A model generated the notes under the pieces. It saw only the letters and a program-made list of their open reading frames with translations, had not been told where the DNA came from and searched no databases. Of a stretch of DNA of 64,000 bases, positions 36,447 to 44,416 are shown one piece after another. Source of the DNA: Bacteroidetes bacterium CG2_30_33_31 (GTDB lineage Bacteria > Bacteroidota > Bacteroidia > Bacteroidales > UBA1556); assembly GCA_001872625.1 (NCBI GenBank), contig MNXP01000023.1:1-64000 (forward strand), written 5' to 3'. Position 1 is the first letter of the stretch. Each line of letters begins with the position of its first letter. The position numbers and the translations under genes are program-made.

Positions 36447-38162
36447 TTATTTTATACGTTTACCGTTTTCAAATATAACCACAAATGCATCACTAATGCC
36501 AAGAGCTTTTGCTTTTGCCACATAAGTCTTTGCATCCGACAAGCTGTTGAATTTCCCAAAACTATATTGATACCATATATTTACTTTTTCTTCGTAAATT
36601 TCATTAGCATTTACTTTTAACTTATTTGCAAGTTTTATTATAGGATAGGGCCTATTATTAGATGCAGATATTTGAACTTTGTAAGTTAAACCATTTTCAT
36701 TAAATGGAGTTTTATCCATAATATCTTGGTTAACATCGTATAAATGAGGAAGATATTTGCCGTCTTTAAATACAACCACATAAGCTCCATTGACTTTAGT
36801 GCCATTTATTCTTTCCTCTGCTGAAGAATAATCAGAATAATTTCCAATTGTGTAATTATTGTATCCTTTATATTCACTCTCGCTTACAAGGTCGTTCAAT
36901 TTGTATTGTTTTTGAATTGCAGCTGGATTCATTTTGCCGCCATAAACAGCAGCAACTTGAACTGCGTAGAATATTCCAGATTTGTCTGTTTTTGATGGAG
37001 TATTTTCAATTTTATCTTGAACTCCAACTATATCAGTTCCCGAAACAATATTTTCAATTAATATTTGATTTTTAAACTGCTTAACATTAATTTTCCCTTT
37101 TTCCTTATATACTAAAGTTCCAGGAATATTAAATGATTCGCCAATAATGTTTCCTGCTTTTATTTTGTAAGCAATACTAATTTGAGTATCTGAAGGTAAA
37201 TTAGCCCATTTATATACAAGTTTTCCTTGTTCAAAACTAAAATCTCCATTGCTATTTTTAATATTTTCCACAATAAATCCATCTGGAAATGTTTGATTAA
37301 ATTCTGCCGCAGAATTTAAGTCCCCCTTATTTAATATCACATTTACAGTTTTAAATTCATTTGGCTTTATATACGTTGGTATATCAACAGATGTGCTCAC
37401 ATTTACAGGAATGTATTCTTCAACTTGTGCTATTGTTGTGTCATTATTATTAATAGGTACAAGTTCTAACTGAGGTTTTTTATCCTTTTTAGATCCAAAC
37501 AAATACGAAGCCCCAACGCTGGTAAAAGAATAAATGTCGTTAACTTTGGTGCCGCTTCCTATGTGAGCATCAATATCATCAACAAATGTATTTCTAAAAG
37601 TATTTTGTGCAAATATGCTAAATCGAGGAGTAAGATTAAAACTCATTCCCCAGCCCCAGGGTATTATTAGCGCTTGACCATTAGCGGAGTTTAAAGTCTG
37701 ACCAGTACTTGCAACGCTTTTTACTGCCTTATAATTTGTCATTCCTATTCCGCCTAAAATATAAACTGAAATAAGTCGATCTGGCTTTGCACCAAATAGA
37801 GCAGTTATATCAGCATTCACTCCAATGTTATAATCGTAAAATTTCGTTAAGAAAGTTAAATCAGCATCTTTTTTATCGGACCATATACTTCTAACACCTG
37901 TAAGTTTTCCAAATAAAAATGAGCCTTCAACCGAAAAAACTTCAGATAATTTTCGGTTGAAATCTAACTCGTAAGAGAGCTTAGATTCATTGCTGAACAT
38001 TTTAGAAAGCGGATTATTGTTATCCGATAAATCGCCCCAAATCAAAGAGCTCCCACTATGAACTCCAACTCTCCAAAGATAATTTTTGTCTAAATTAGCA
38101 TCTTGGGAAAATAAAAAAGTTGATGAAATTGACATTACAAATAAAATGATAAATATTTTCAT
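36447..38162 (-). CDS. SPOR-domain outer membrane protein
   Basis: A 571-residue envelope protein with a signal peptide ending near FLFSQ, an N-terminal outer-membrane barrel-like region of about 220 residues, a DUF11-like Ig middle part (TFPDGFIVENIKNSNGDFSFEQ), and two SPOR-like C-terminal repeats: FYAVQVAAVYGG followed by YTIGNYSDYSSAEE, and TYKVQISASN followed by YQYSFGKFNSLSDAKTYV. SPOR domains bind denuded peptidoglycan at division sites, so this protein would tie the outer membrane to the wall. It diverges from the OmpA gene with abutting -7 boxes. Confidence is high for the SPOR part. Confidence 0.8.
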   Translation of the reverse strand: MKIFIILFVMSISSTFLFSQDANLDKNYLWRVGVHSGSSLIWGDLSDNNNPLSKMFSNESKLSYELDFNRKLSEVFSVEGSFLFGKLTGVRSIWSDKKDADLTFLTKFYDYNIGVNADITALFGAKPDRLISVYILGGIGMTNYKAVKSVASTGQTLNSANGQALIIPWGWGMSFNLTPRFSIFAQNTFRNTFVDDIDAHIGSGTKVNDIYSFTSVGASYLFGSKKDKKPQLELVPINNNDTTIAQVEEYIPVNVSTSVDIPTYIKPNEFKTVNVILNKGDLNSAAEFNQTFPDGFIVENIKNSNGDFSFEQGKLVYKWANLPSDTQISIAYKIKAGNIIGESFNIPGTLVYKEKGKINVKQFKNQILIENIVSGTDIVGVQDKIENTPSKTDKSGIFYAVQVAAVYGGKMNPAAIQKQYKLNDLVSESEYKGYNNYTIGNYSDYSSAEERINGTKVNGAYVVVFKDGKYLPHLYDVNQDIMDKTPFNENGLTYKVQISASNNRPYPIIKLANKLKVNANEIYEEKVNIWYQYSFGKFNSLSDAKTYVAKAKALGISDAFVVIFENGKRIK

Positions 38163-38201
38163 AAATAGTAAAATTAAATGTTCAGCAATTAGATTAATTA
38201 T

Positions 38202-38209
38202 TACATTTG
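38202..38209 (+). promoter_or_regulatory. -7 box of the OmpA-family gene, abutting the divergent box
   Basis: TACATTTG, 37 bases before the ATG at 38247. Its last base touches the first base of the opposing box at 38210. Confidence 0.55.
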
Positions 38210-38217
38210 CAAAGGTA
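38210..38217 (-). promoter_or_regulatory. -7 box of the SPOR-domain gene, abutting the divergent box
   Basis: TACCTTTG on the minus strand, 47 bases before the ATG at 38162. Confidence 0.5.
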
Positions 38218-38246
38218 TTAATAATAATATTATAAAATTAATAAAT

Positions 38247-39602
38247 ATGAAAAGTATATTACTTTTTGGAATACTTTTAATCACATTCAGTATTTCCAAT
38301 GCACAATCCACCGAATATAGAACTGTAAAAGACACAACTATTGTAGATAATTACAATCATTTTTACGTTGCTTTAAATGGTGGTTTGCACCAATTTTATG
38401 GTGATGTAAGTAGCGATGTTTTTTTCCCAGGGTCATCCATGAAAGGTAAAATTCCTTTATCAATTTCCCCAAAAATTGGTTGGGATTTTAATCAAGATTT
38501 TGGTTTGAGAGCAGATTTCAATATTGGTTCAATTTGGGCTAAAGGTAATAAGCCAAATCAAGATATTTATTTTCACGCCAATATTAATGATATACAGGCA
38601 TATTTTATTATGAATATGTCTAATATTGTCTTTCCATATGTTTACAATAAAAGATGGAATTTGACATTTTTTGCAGGTGCCGGTTGGATGATGTATAGAA
38701 CAATAGCACGTAACTCAAACGATGATATCAAATACGTTGTGGGATATGACCTTAATGGAAATAAAACAAAAAAGCAGGTTGAAAGATTATGGTCTGCAGG
38801 TATTTCTGGGGCATATAAAATAGCAAAACATTTAGATGTTACTATGGAGGTAAAATTTAACAATACCCCTACCGACAAATTGGATGGTGTTGATATTGTA
38901 CTTTCAGAATTGGATAATTACTCCTCAGTAACTTTAGGACTCAATTATTACTTTGGGTCTAAGCAACAAGAATGGAAATGGAATCCAATTGACCCATTTA
39001 TTGAAAAAATGCTTGATACTATTAAATCAAATGAAAACAATTTAGTAGATCTTGGGAATAAAGTTACTTCGCTTCAGGATTGTTGTGATGCTAAAAATGA
39101 TGTTAATCAGCCTGATGACGACTTAGACAGTGTGCCAAATGCCAAAGATTTGGAGCCAAATACACCTAAAGGTCAGTTAGTTAATTTCCAAGGAATTACG
39201 ATTCCACAATTAGATACAATGCTTAGCCAAAATGCTGGTAATATTGGTAATATTGGAGCCAATACAGCTGCTGGTCCAATGTTTTTTAATTCAATCTATT
39301 TTCCTTTCGACCAATCAATTATTGACCGCGAAAATTATTTAGAAATTGTTAGACTTTCTCAATATATGAAAGCACATCCTGGTGTTAAAATAATGATTTC
39401 TGGCAATTGCGATAAGAGAGGAAATGATGCTTACAATGACGCTTTGAGCAAAAGACGTGTAGCTGCCGCTAAAAAAGCTTTGATTTCCGACTTCGGATTT
39501 ACTAATAAAGATTTTGCAGAAGAAGCTTTAGGAAAACGTAAAATATTTTCTCAAAATACTCATTGGGTAAATCGTAGGGTTGACTTTTACATTGTAAAGT
39601 AA
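38247..39602 (+). CDS. OmpA-family outer membrane protein
   Basis: A 451-residue protein with a signal peptide ending near SNAQS, an outer-membrane barrel of about 210 residues (LNYYFGSKQ near its end), a linker with one TSP3-like unit (DDDLDSVPNAKDLEPNTPKG), and an OmpA domain with SGNCDKRGNDAYNDALSKRR and final WVNRRVDFYIV. The domain anchors the barrel to peptidoglycan. It is divergent from the SPOR protein, and both would be made in parallel or in turn. A terminator follows directly. Confidence 0.88.
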   Translation: MKSILLFGILLITFSISNAQSTEYRTVKDTTIVDNYNHFYVALNGGLHQFYGDVSSDVFFPGSSMKGKIPLSISPKIGWDFNQDFGLRADFNIGSIWAKGNKPNQDIYFHANINDIQAYFIMNMSNIVFPYVYNKRWNLTFFAGAGWMMYRTIARNSNDDIKYVVGYDLNGNKTKKQVERLWSAGISGAYKIAKHLDVTMEVKFNNTPTDKLDGVDIVLSELDNYSSVTLGLNYYFGSKQQEWKWNPIDPFIEKMLDTIKSNENNLVDLGNKVTSLQDCCDAKNDVNQPDDDLDSVPNAKDLEPNTPKGQLVNFQGITIPQLDTMLSQNAGNIGNIGANTAAGPMFFNSIYFPFDQSIIDRENYLEIVRLSQYMKAHPGVKIMISGNCDKRGNDAYNDALSKRRVAAAKKALISDFGFTNKDFAEEALGKRKIFSQNTHWVNRRVDFYIVK

Positions 39603-39624
39603 AATTTTAATTGGCAATAATTGG

Positions 39625-39660
39625 AAAGCAGCAATTGAGAAATTAATTGCTGCTTTTTTT
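39625..39660 (+). terminator. Intrinsic terminator after the OmpA-family gene
   Basis: A 12-bp stem AAAGCAGCAATT/AATTGCTGCTTT (39625-39636 with 39645-39656), eight-base loop, T-run. Confidence 0.92.
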
Positions 39661-39694
39661 GTTATTTTTATTAATTTAGCGATAAATCTATTTT

Positions 39695-41596
39695 ATGAAA
39701 ATTATTTATTTAGTAATTATTTTTTTTATCAACTTGCAGCTTTCCGCCCAAAGAATAAAAGGAATGCATGAGGAAGATACTCTTGACTATTCCAAAGTAA
39801 TGATGAATTCTTTGAATGCTATTGATGATGATGATTATTCTACGTTCACAATTTTTGATTCATTAGTTAAAAGTTCAAATATTTTTTTTGCAGGTGAAAA
39901 TCATGAATATAGATTTTCAAACACAAGAACTGAAATCAAATTATTGAAATATCTTTATAAAAATGCTGGCGTTCGCACGCTGGTTATGGAGTTTGGTTTT
40001 TCAAGAGCTTGGCTTGTTGATAATTATATTAATTCACAGGATACTTCATACGCAAAGATTTTAAGAATTTACTCTTTTAAGGAATATTCCGATTTTTATA
40101 AAAAGTTAAGAGAATTTAATCTCACACTTCCATTAGATCAGCGCATTCATGTTGTTGGAATTGATGTTGAAAGATTTAGCGACCTTCTAGCAAAAGTATT
40201 AAGTTTACAACTTCCTAAAACAAATCCCAGCGACACAATTATAGTTAATATTGAGGCACTTAGAGGTATATCGGGATTCCTTGATGAATATCTATTGGAA
40301 AATAAACAAAGAATGCGAGCAAAAGGATCTTCATCATTTGGAAGTGATGAAAAATATATTTCTCGAACCTATAGCGTTGCACAAACACTAAATTCAATAG
40401 TTGAAGATTTTGATAAGAACAAATTTTATTATAAGGAATATTTGGGTGAAAATTTTCAAAATTTTGAAAAGATAATTTTGGAGATTAAAGATCAGGGATT
40501 ATATGAGCTATATAATAATCAAACTCAGCAGTATGTTTTTCGAGAAAATTATATGTATCATCAGTTTTTGAATTATCATATATTACATCCAAATGAAAAG
40601 ATATTTGGACAATTTGGTCGATGCCATGTAGCATCAAGTCATCAGCAGCATGCATGCAACTGGTACGACTTTGACCCTCTGGCTTCAAAAATAAATTCTT
40701 CCGCCGACAGCAGCTTAGTTAATAAGGTATGTTCTTTTGCTTATTTTTATAAAGAGGATGAGACATTTAGAAAGACAATTGCAGAAAATGGCGTTATGAA
40801 TAAGATTCTTAACAAAGCAGCTGAATTAGACACATTTGTAGCCATTATGACAAATGATGATTCACTGTTTTTTGGAGACTTTCATAAAATGTATAAATTT
40901 ATTATATTTAATGGAAATTCTATGGCTGATGAATCGGAGCAGCTTGAATATAATGCTGATATAAATGATAACAGCACCGAAAATACAGAATCTTTTTTTA
41001 GTATTTACGCTGGATGGCAAAAGCTTTCCAATAAATATAATAATCTGAACAATTTCCTCTTGGCAAATAATTTTTCTACTATAAGCTTTCAACCTGATTA
41101 TGTTCAATTTGGAATGCAAATAAACTCTCTGAAAAATTTATGTGTTGATATAAACGTTTCTATCTTGCCTCAAATTAAAATAAATAATTCGACTGATACT
41201 ATTACAGTAGCGTTTTCAGGCTATAATTTTGCTTGGAATTATGGGTGGAATTTTCTTAACTCAAAGTATTTTTTTATGAAACCTAATATTGGGTTTGGCA
41301 TTAGCAACAATAAACTTATTTTTTCGGAAAGTAAAAGTAAAGTGATTCCAAACAAAGATATTTTTGGTGGAAATCAAACAGATATTTTTAATAAGAATGC
41401 ATTTATTTTAGACTTTGGAATTGAAGGAATTTTAAAATATAAATTTATTGGCATAGGAGTAAAGTATGGTTATTTATGGGATACATCTAAAGGTTATTGG
41501 TCAAACATGGATAATAAAATATTGCCAAGCTCTGCACCTTTTAAAGTTTCAGGACAATATTTATCTGCTGCAATTCATTTTATCTTCGATTTGTAA
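39695..41596 (+). CDS. EreA/ChaN-like domain fused to a probable outer-membrane barrel
   Basis: A 633-residue protein with a signal peptide ending near LQLSAQ. Residues ~60-400 resemble the erythromycin-esterase/ChaN superfamily: FAGENHEYRFSNTRTE with E68 and H70, then VMEFGFSRAWLVDNYI with E99, HVVGIDVE, and GQFGRCHVASS. The GExH spacing (E68, H70) is nearer ChaN/TIKI proteins than EreA. From ~430 on come amphipathic strands and a final AIHFIFDL ending, compatible with an outer-membrane barrel. The domain could be an esterase or a haem/metal-binding module on the cell surface. No promoter was clear. Role unknown; drug resistance should not be assumed. Confidence 0.6.
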   Translation: MKIIYLVIIFFINLQLSAQRIKGMHEEDTLDYSKVMMNSLNAIDDDDYSTFTIFDSLVKSSNIFFAGENHEYRFSNTRTEIKLLKYLYKNAGVRTLVMEFGFSRAWLVDNYINSQDTSYAKILRIYSFKEYSDFYKKLREFNLTLPLDQRIHVVGIDVERFSDLLAKVLSLQLPKTNPSDTIIVNIEALRGISGFLDEYLLENKQRMRAKGSSSFGSDEKYISRTYSVAQTLNSIVEDFDKNKFYYKEYLGENFQNFEKIILEIKDQGLYELYNNQTQQYVFRENYMYHQFLNYHILHPNEKIFGQFGRCHVASSHQQHACNWYDFDPLASKINSSADSSLVNKVCSFAYFYKEDETFRKTIAENGVMNKILNKAAELDTFVAIMTNDDSLFFGDFHKMYKFIIFNGNSMADESEQLEYNADINDNSTENTESFFSIYAGWQKLSNKYNNLNNFLLANNFSTISFQPDYVQFGMQINSLKNLCVDINVSILPQIKINNSTDTITVAFSGYNFAWNYGWNFLNSKYFFMKPNIGFGISNNKLIFSESKSKVIPNKDIFGGNQTDIFNKNAFILDFGIEGILKYKFIGIGVKYGYLWDTSKGYWSNMDNKILPSSAPFKVSGQYLSAAIHFIFDL

Positions 41597-41623
41597 TTTT
41601 AGAAATATTTCACTTAAATGTAA

Positions 41624-41631
41624 TATTTTTG
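41624..41631 (+). promoter_or_regulatory. -7 box of the acyl-CoA ligase gene
   Basis: TATTTTTG, 54 bases before the ATG at 41686. Confidence 0.4.
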
Positions 41632-41685
41632 TCGCTCTTATGAACAAAACACTTAGCATAAATAACTTAAATCAAAACTAAAATT

Positions 41686-43596
41686 ATGAGCCAGAAACAA
41701 AGGACAATACCTGCTATGTTTGAAGGAAGCGTTGAGAAATTCGCAAAAAATAATCTTATTTACGAAAAATTAGATGGAAAATATGTTGGGAAAACTTATA
41801 GCGAAGTTAGGGAAATGGTTCTAAAATTTGCATCTGCGCTTTTAAAGTTGGGTGTTGACAAGGAAGACCGCATTGCGCTTCTTTCAGAAGGCAGGTCCGA
41901 GTGGTTAGTTGCTGAGCTGGCAATGCTTTATCTTGGGATTATCAATGTTCCTTTGTCTGTAAAACTCAATGAATCAAGCGAATTGAAATTTAGAATAAAT
42001 CATGCAGAATGCAAATATATAGTTGTTTCTTCGCGGCAATTAGGAAAAATTAGAGAAATTATTGCTCAAATAAAAAGTATTGAAAAGGTTATTGTTATTG
42101 GTAACGAAAATAATCTTAGTGGTATGGAAATTAGCTATGAATCTATTATTAATAGCGATTTTGAAAAAAATGATGAAAAGAGAATTTTAGAAATTGCCAA
42201 TAATTTATCTGAAAACGACCTCGCCAATATTAGCTACACATCTGGCACTACCGCTGATCCTAAAGGTATAATGTTGTCGCATCGCAATTACACTGCAAAT
42301 GTGGAGCAAGCAAAATCTCTTATTAACGTGTATGTATATTACAATTCCTTATTGATATTACCATGGGATCACAGCTTCGCTCATACAGTTGGTCTCTACA
42401 CTTTGATAGACAATGGAGCATCAATGTCAGTGGTAGAATTGGGTAGTACTTTAATTGAGACTTTAAAAAATATTCCAAAAAATATTAAGGAAACTAAACC
42501 AACATTTCTTTTATCAGTTCCTGCTTTGGCTAAAAATTTTAGAAAAAATATAGAGAATGGAGTGAGAGAAAAAGGTCCAATAGTGCAGAAACTTTTTAAA
42601 GCTGGTTTGGCTTTAGCATATAAATATAATGGGATTGGCTGGGATAAAGGCAAAGGGTTAAGGTTTCTACTTAAGCCATTAGTATTTTTGTTTGATAAGA
42701 TTTTATTTGCCAAAATTCGAGAAAATTTTGGTGGCCGTCTTGAATTTTTCATCGGCGGAGGAGCTCTGTTGGACATCGAATTACAGCGATTTTTTTATGC
42801 CATAGGCATCCCAATGTATCAAGGATATGGTCTCTCTGAAGCTTCTCCAATAATTTCGTCAAATGCTCCTCTGCGTCATAAACTTGGCTCTTCTGGATTC
42901 CTCGTTGATAATCTTGAGTTAAGAATTATTGACGAAAATGGTAAATCTCTTGAAGTAGGAAATAAAGGAGAAATTGTGGTAAAAGGTGATAATGTAATGA
43001 AAGGTTATTGGCGAAATGAAAGCACAACAAAAGAAACTTTGATTGATGGCTGGCTTCATACTGGCGATATGGGTTATATGGATAATGATGGTTTTTTGTA
43101 TGTTTTAGGCCGGTTCAAAAGTTTATTAATTGGAAATGACGGTGAGAAATATAGCCCTGAAGGAATTGAGGAAGCAATGGTTGAGCAATCGCCATTTATA
43201 GATCAAATAATGTTGTATAACGATCAGAATGCATATACTATAGCTTTGTTATATCCAAATTATTCTGCTATTAAAACAGAAATTGCGAAAAGGCAAATTG
43301 TAGCTGAACCTGATAAAATGGCTCTCCTAACAGCACTAATTATTCAGGAAGAAGTAGATAAATATTTTCTCGACGGTCAGTATTCAAAGATGTTCCCTTC
43401 CAGATGGCTGCCTGCTGCTATTGGTATTGTAGATGAGGCTTTTAGTGAAGAAAACAAATTGGTAAATTCTACCATGAAGCTTATTAGAGGGAAGGTTGTG
43501 GAGCGATATTCAACTCTCATCAACGAACTCTATACAGCTGAGGGTAAAGATATTACTAATAATTTAAATATTAACACAATAAGAAAAAATCTTTAA
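41686..43596 (+). CDS. Long-chain acyl-CoA synthetase (AMP-binding, FadD-like)
   Basis: A 636-residue adenylate-forming enzyme that activates a fatty acid with ATP and CoA. The P-loop-like motif is YTSGTTADPKGIML, the A5-type motif is YQGYGLSEASP, and the A7-type motif is HTGDMGYMDNDGFLYVLGR; the C-terminal region carries GEKYSPEGIEE. Length is usual for the long type. Its end overlaps the convergent SRAP gene by 4 bases. The chain length is not predicted. Confidence 0.92.
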   Translation: MSQKQRTIPAMFEGSVEKFAKNNLIYEKLDGKYVGKTYSEVREMVLKFASALLKLGVDKEDRIALLSEGRSEWLVAELAMLYLGIINVPLSVKLNESSELKFRINHAECKYIVVSSRQLGKIREIIAQIKSIEKVIVIGNENNLSGMEISYESIINSDFEKNDEKRILEIANNLSENDLANISYTSGTTADPKGIMLSHRNYTANVEQAKSLINVYVYYNSLLILPWDHSFAHTVGLYTLIDNGASMSVVELGSTLIETLKNIPKNIKETKPTFLLSVPALAKNFRKNIENGVREKGPIVQKLFKAGLALAYKYNGIGWDKGKGLRFLLKPLVFLFDKILFAKIRENFGGRLEFFIGGGALLDIELQRFFYAIGIPMYQGYGLSEASPIISSNAPLRHKLGSSGFLVDNLELRIIDENGKSLEVGNKGEIVVKGDNVMKGYWRNESTTKETLIDGWLHTGDMGYMDNDGFLYVLGRFKSLLIGNDGEKYSPEGIEEAMVEQSPFIDQIMLYNDQNAYTIALLYPNYSAIKTEIAKRQIVAEPDKMALLTALIIQEEVDKYFLDGQYSKMFPSRWLPAAIGIVDEAFSEENKLVNSTMKLIRGKVVERYSTLINELYTAEGKDITNNLNINTIRKNL

Positions 43597-44414
43597 TCTT
43601 CAATATCTGGATGTCGATTTTCAATCGTATTTTTATTTCGATTTCCCATACCTTCTAATTTCAATTCCTTATAAGTTTTAATTTGAATTTCGGGTTGAAG
43701 TTTCAATCCCTTTTGAATAATCAGATTTCTGCCATCAGATTTTGGGTTTTTTATCTCATCTGATATAGGATATGCATTCATCAAATGGGAAGGATAGGGA
43801 TGGAGCAAATTTGTGATTTCGCTAAGATGAGCTTTTGGATTTAGCCATCTTCTTTCAGCTGATTTTGAAAGAATTATTGGAGAGCGGTGATGTGGAATTT
43901 TCTGCATCAATTCATTTGCAACGGTGGTGATAATTGCAAAAGAATTGCATACTTCTCCAGTACTTTCGTCTACCCAATTGTCGTAAATGCCAGCGAAGGC
44001 AAAAGGTCTCTCTTTATTTTGCAGATAAACCAAAAAAGATTTCGACAGACCTTCATTTGTTGTGCCTTCGATGAATGCATCTGCCAGTACCAAGCATCTT
44101 TGCGAACGAATTGGCTTGCGAAAAGCGGGTTTGTTGATTATATCTTTTGCACCGGTAAATTGGGGATTGTTATCTTTATTCCTGTCGCCCTCGGCTCGGG
44201 CATTAAAAAGATACATTTTCTTTTTTGCCCAAAAAGGACTCATGCCAAATTGAAAAAGCTGTAGTTCCCTTGGATTTTCACAAGTGATTACTGGCGCAAA
44301 TTTGCCTGGTGATATATTGTATGAGGGTTGAAAATCAAAATCTGATGGAACTGTTACATTAAAGCGTCGCTCCAGAATTTCAACTTTCTGAACTAAAACA
44401 TATCTACCGCACAT
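43593..44414 (-). CDS. SRAP/YedK family protein (abasic-site DNA-protein cross-linker)
   Basis: A 273-residue relative of YedK and HMCES. The catalytic Cys2 is present in MCGRYVLV, together with SYNISPGKFAPV, FNARAEGDRN and HHRSPIIL with the conserved His. These proteins bind a thiazolidine bond to abasic sites in single-stranded DNA to protect it. The C-terminal extension after the core is about 70 residues. It starts 2 bases after the TonB receptor gene stop, so the two are on one transcript; no functional link is evident. Confidence 0.9.
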   Translation of the reverse strand: MCGRYVLVQKVEILERRFNVTVPSDFDFQPSYNISPGKFAPVITCENPRELQLFQFGMSPFWAKKKMYLFNARAEGDRNKDNNPQFTGAKDIINKPAFRKPIRSQRCLVLADAFIEGTTNEGLSKSFLVYLQNKERPFAFAGIYDNWVDESTGEVCNSFAIITTVANELMQKIPHHRSPIILSKSAERRWLNPKAHLSEITNLLHPYPSHLMNAYPISDEIKNPKSDGRNLIIQKGLKLQPEIQIKTYKELKLEGMGNRNKNTIENRHPDIED

Positions 44415-44416
44415 AA

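Noticed and set aside
39695-41596. Possible macrolide esterase resistance gene
   Set aside because: The Glu-His spacing is nearer to ChaN/TIKI proteins, and a barrel-like tail follows; there is no mobile element nearby.
41686-43596. Possible nonribosomal peptide synthetase module
   Set aside because: The AMP-binding protein has a normal fatty acyl-CoA ligase length and no carrier or condensation domain beside it.
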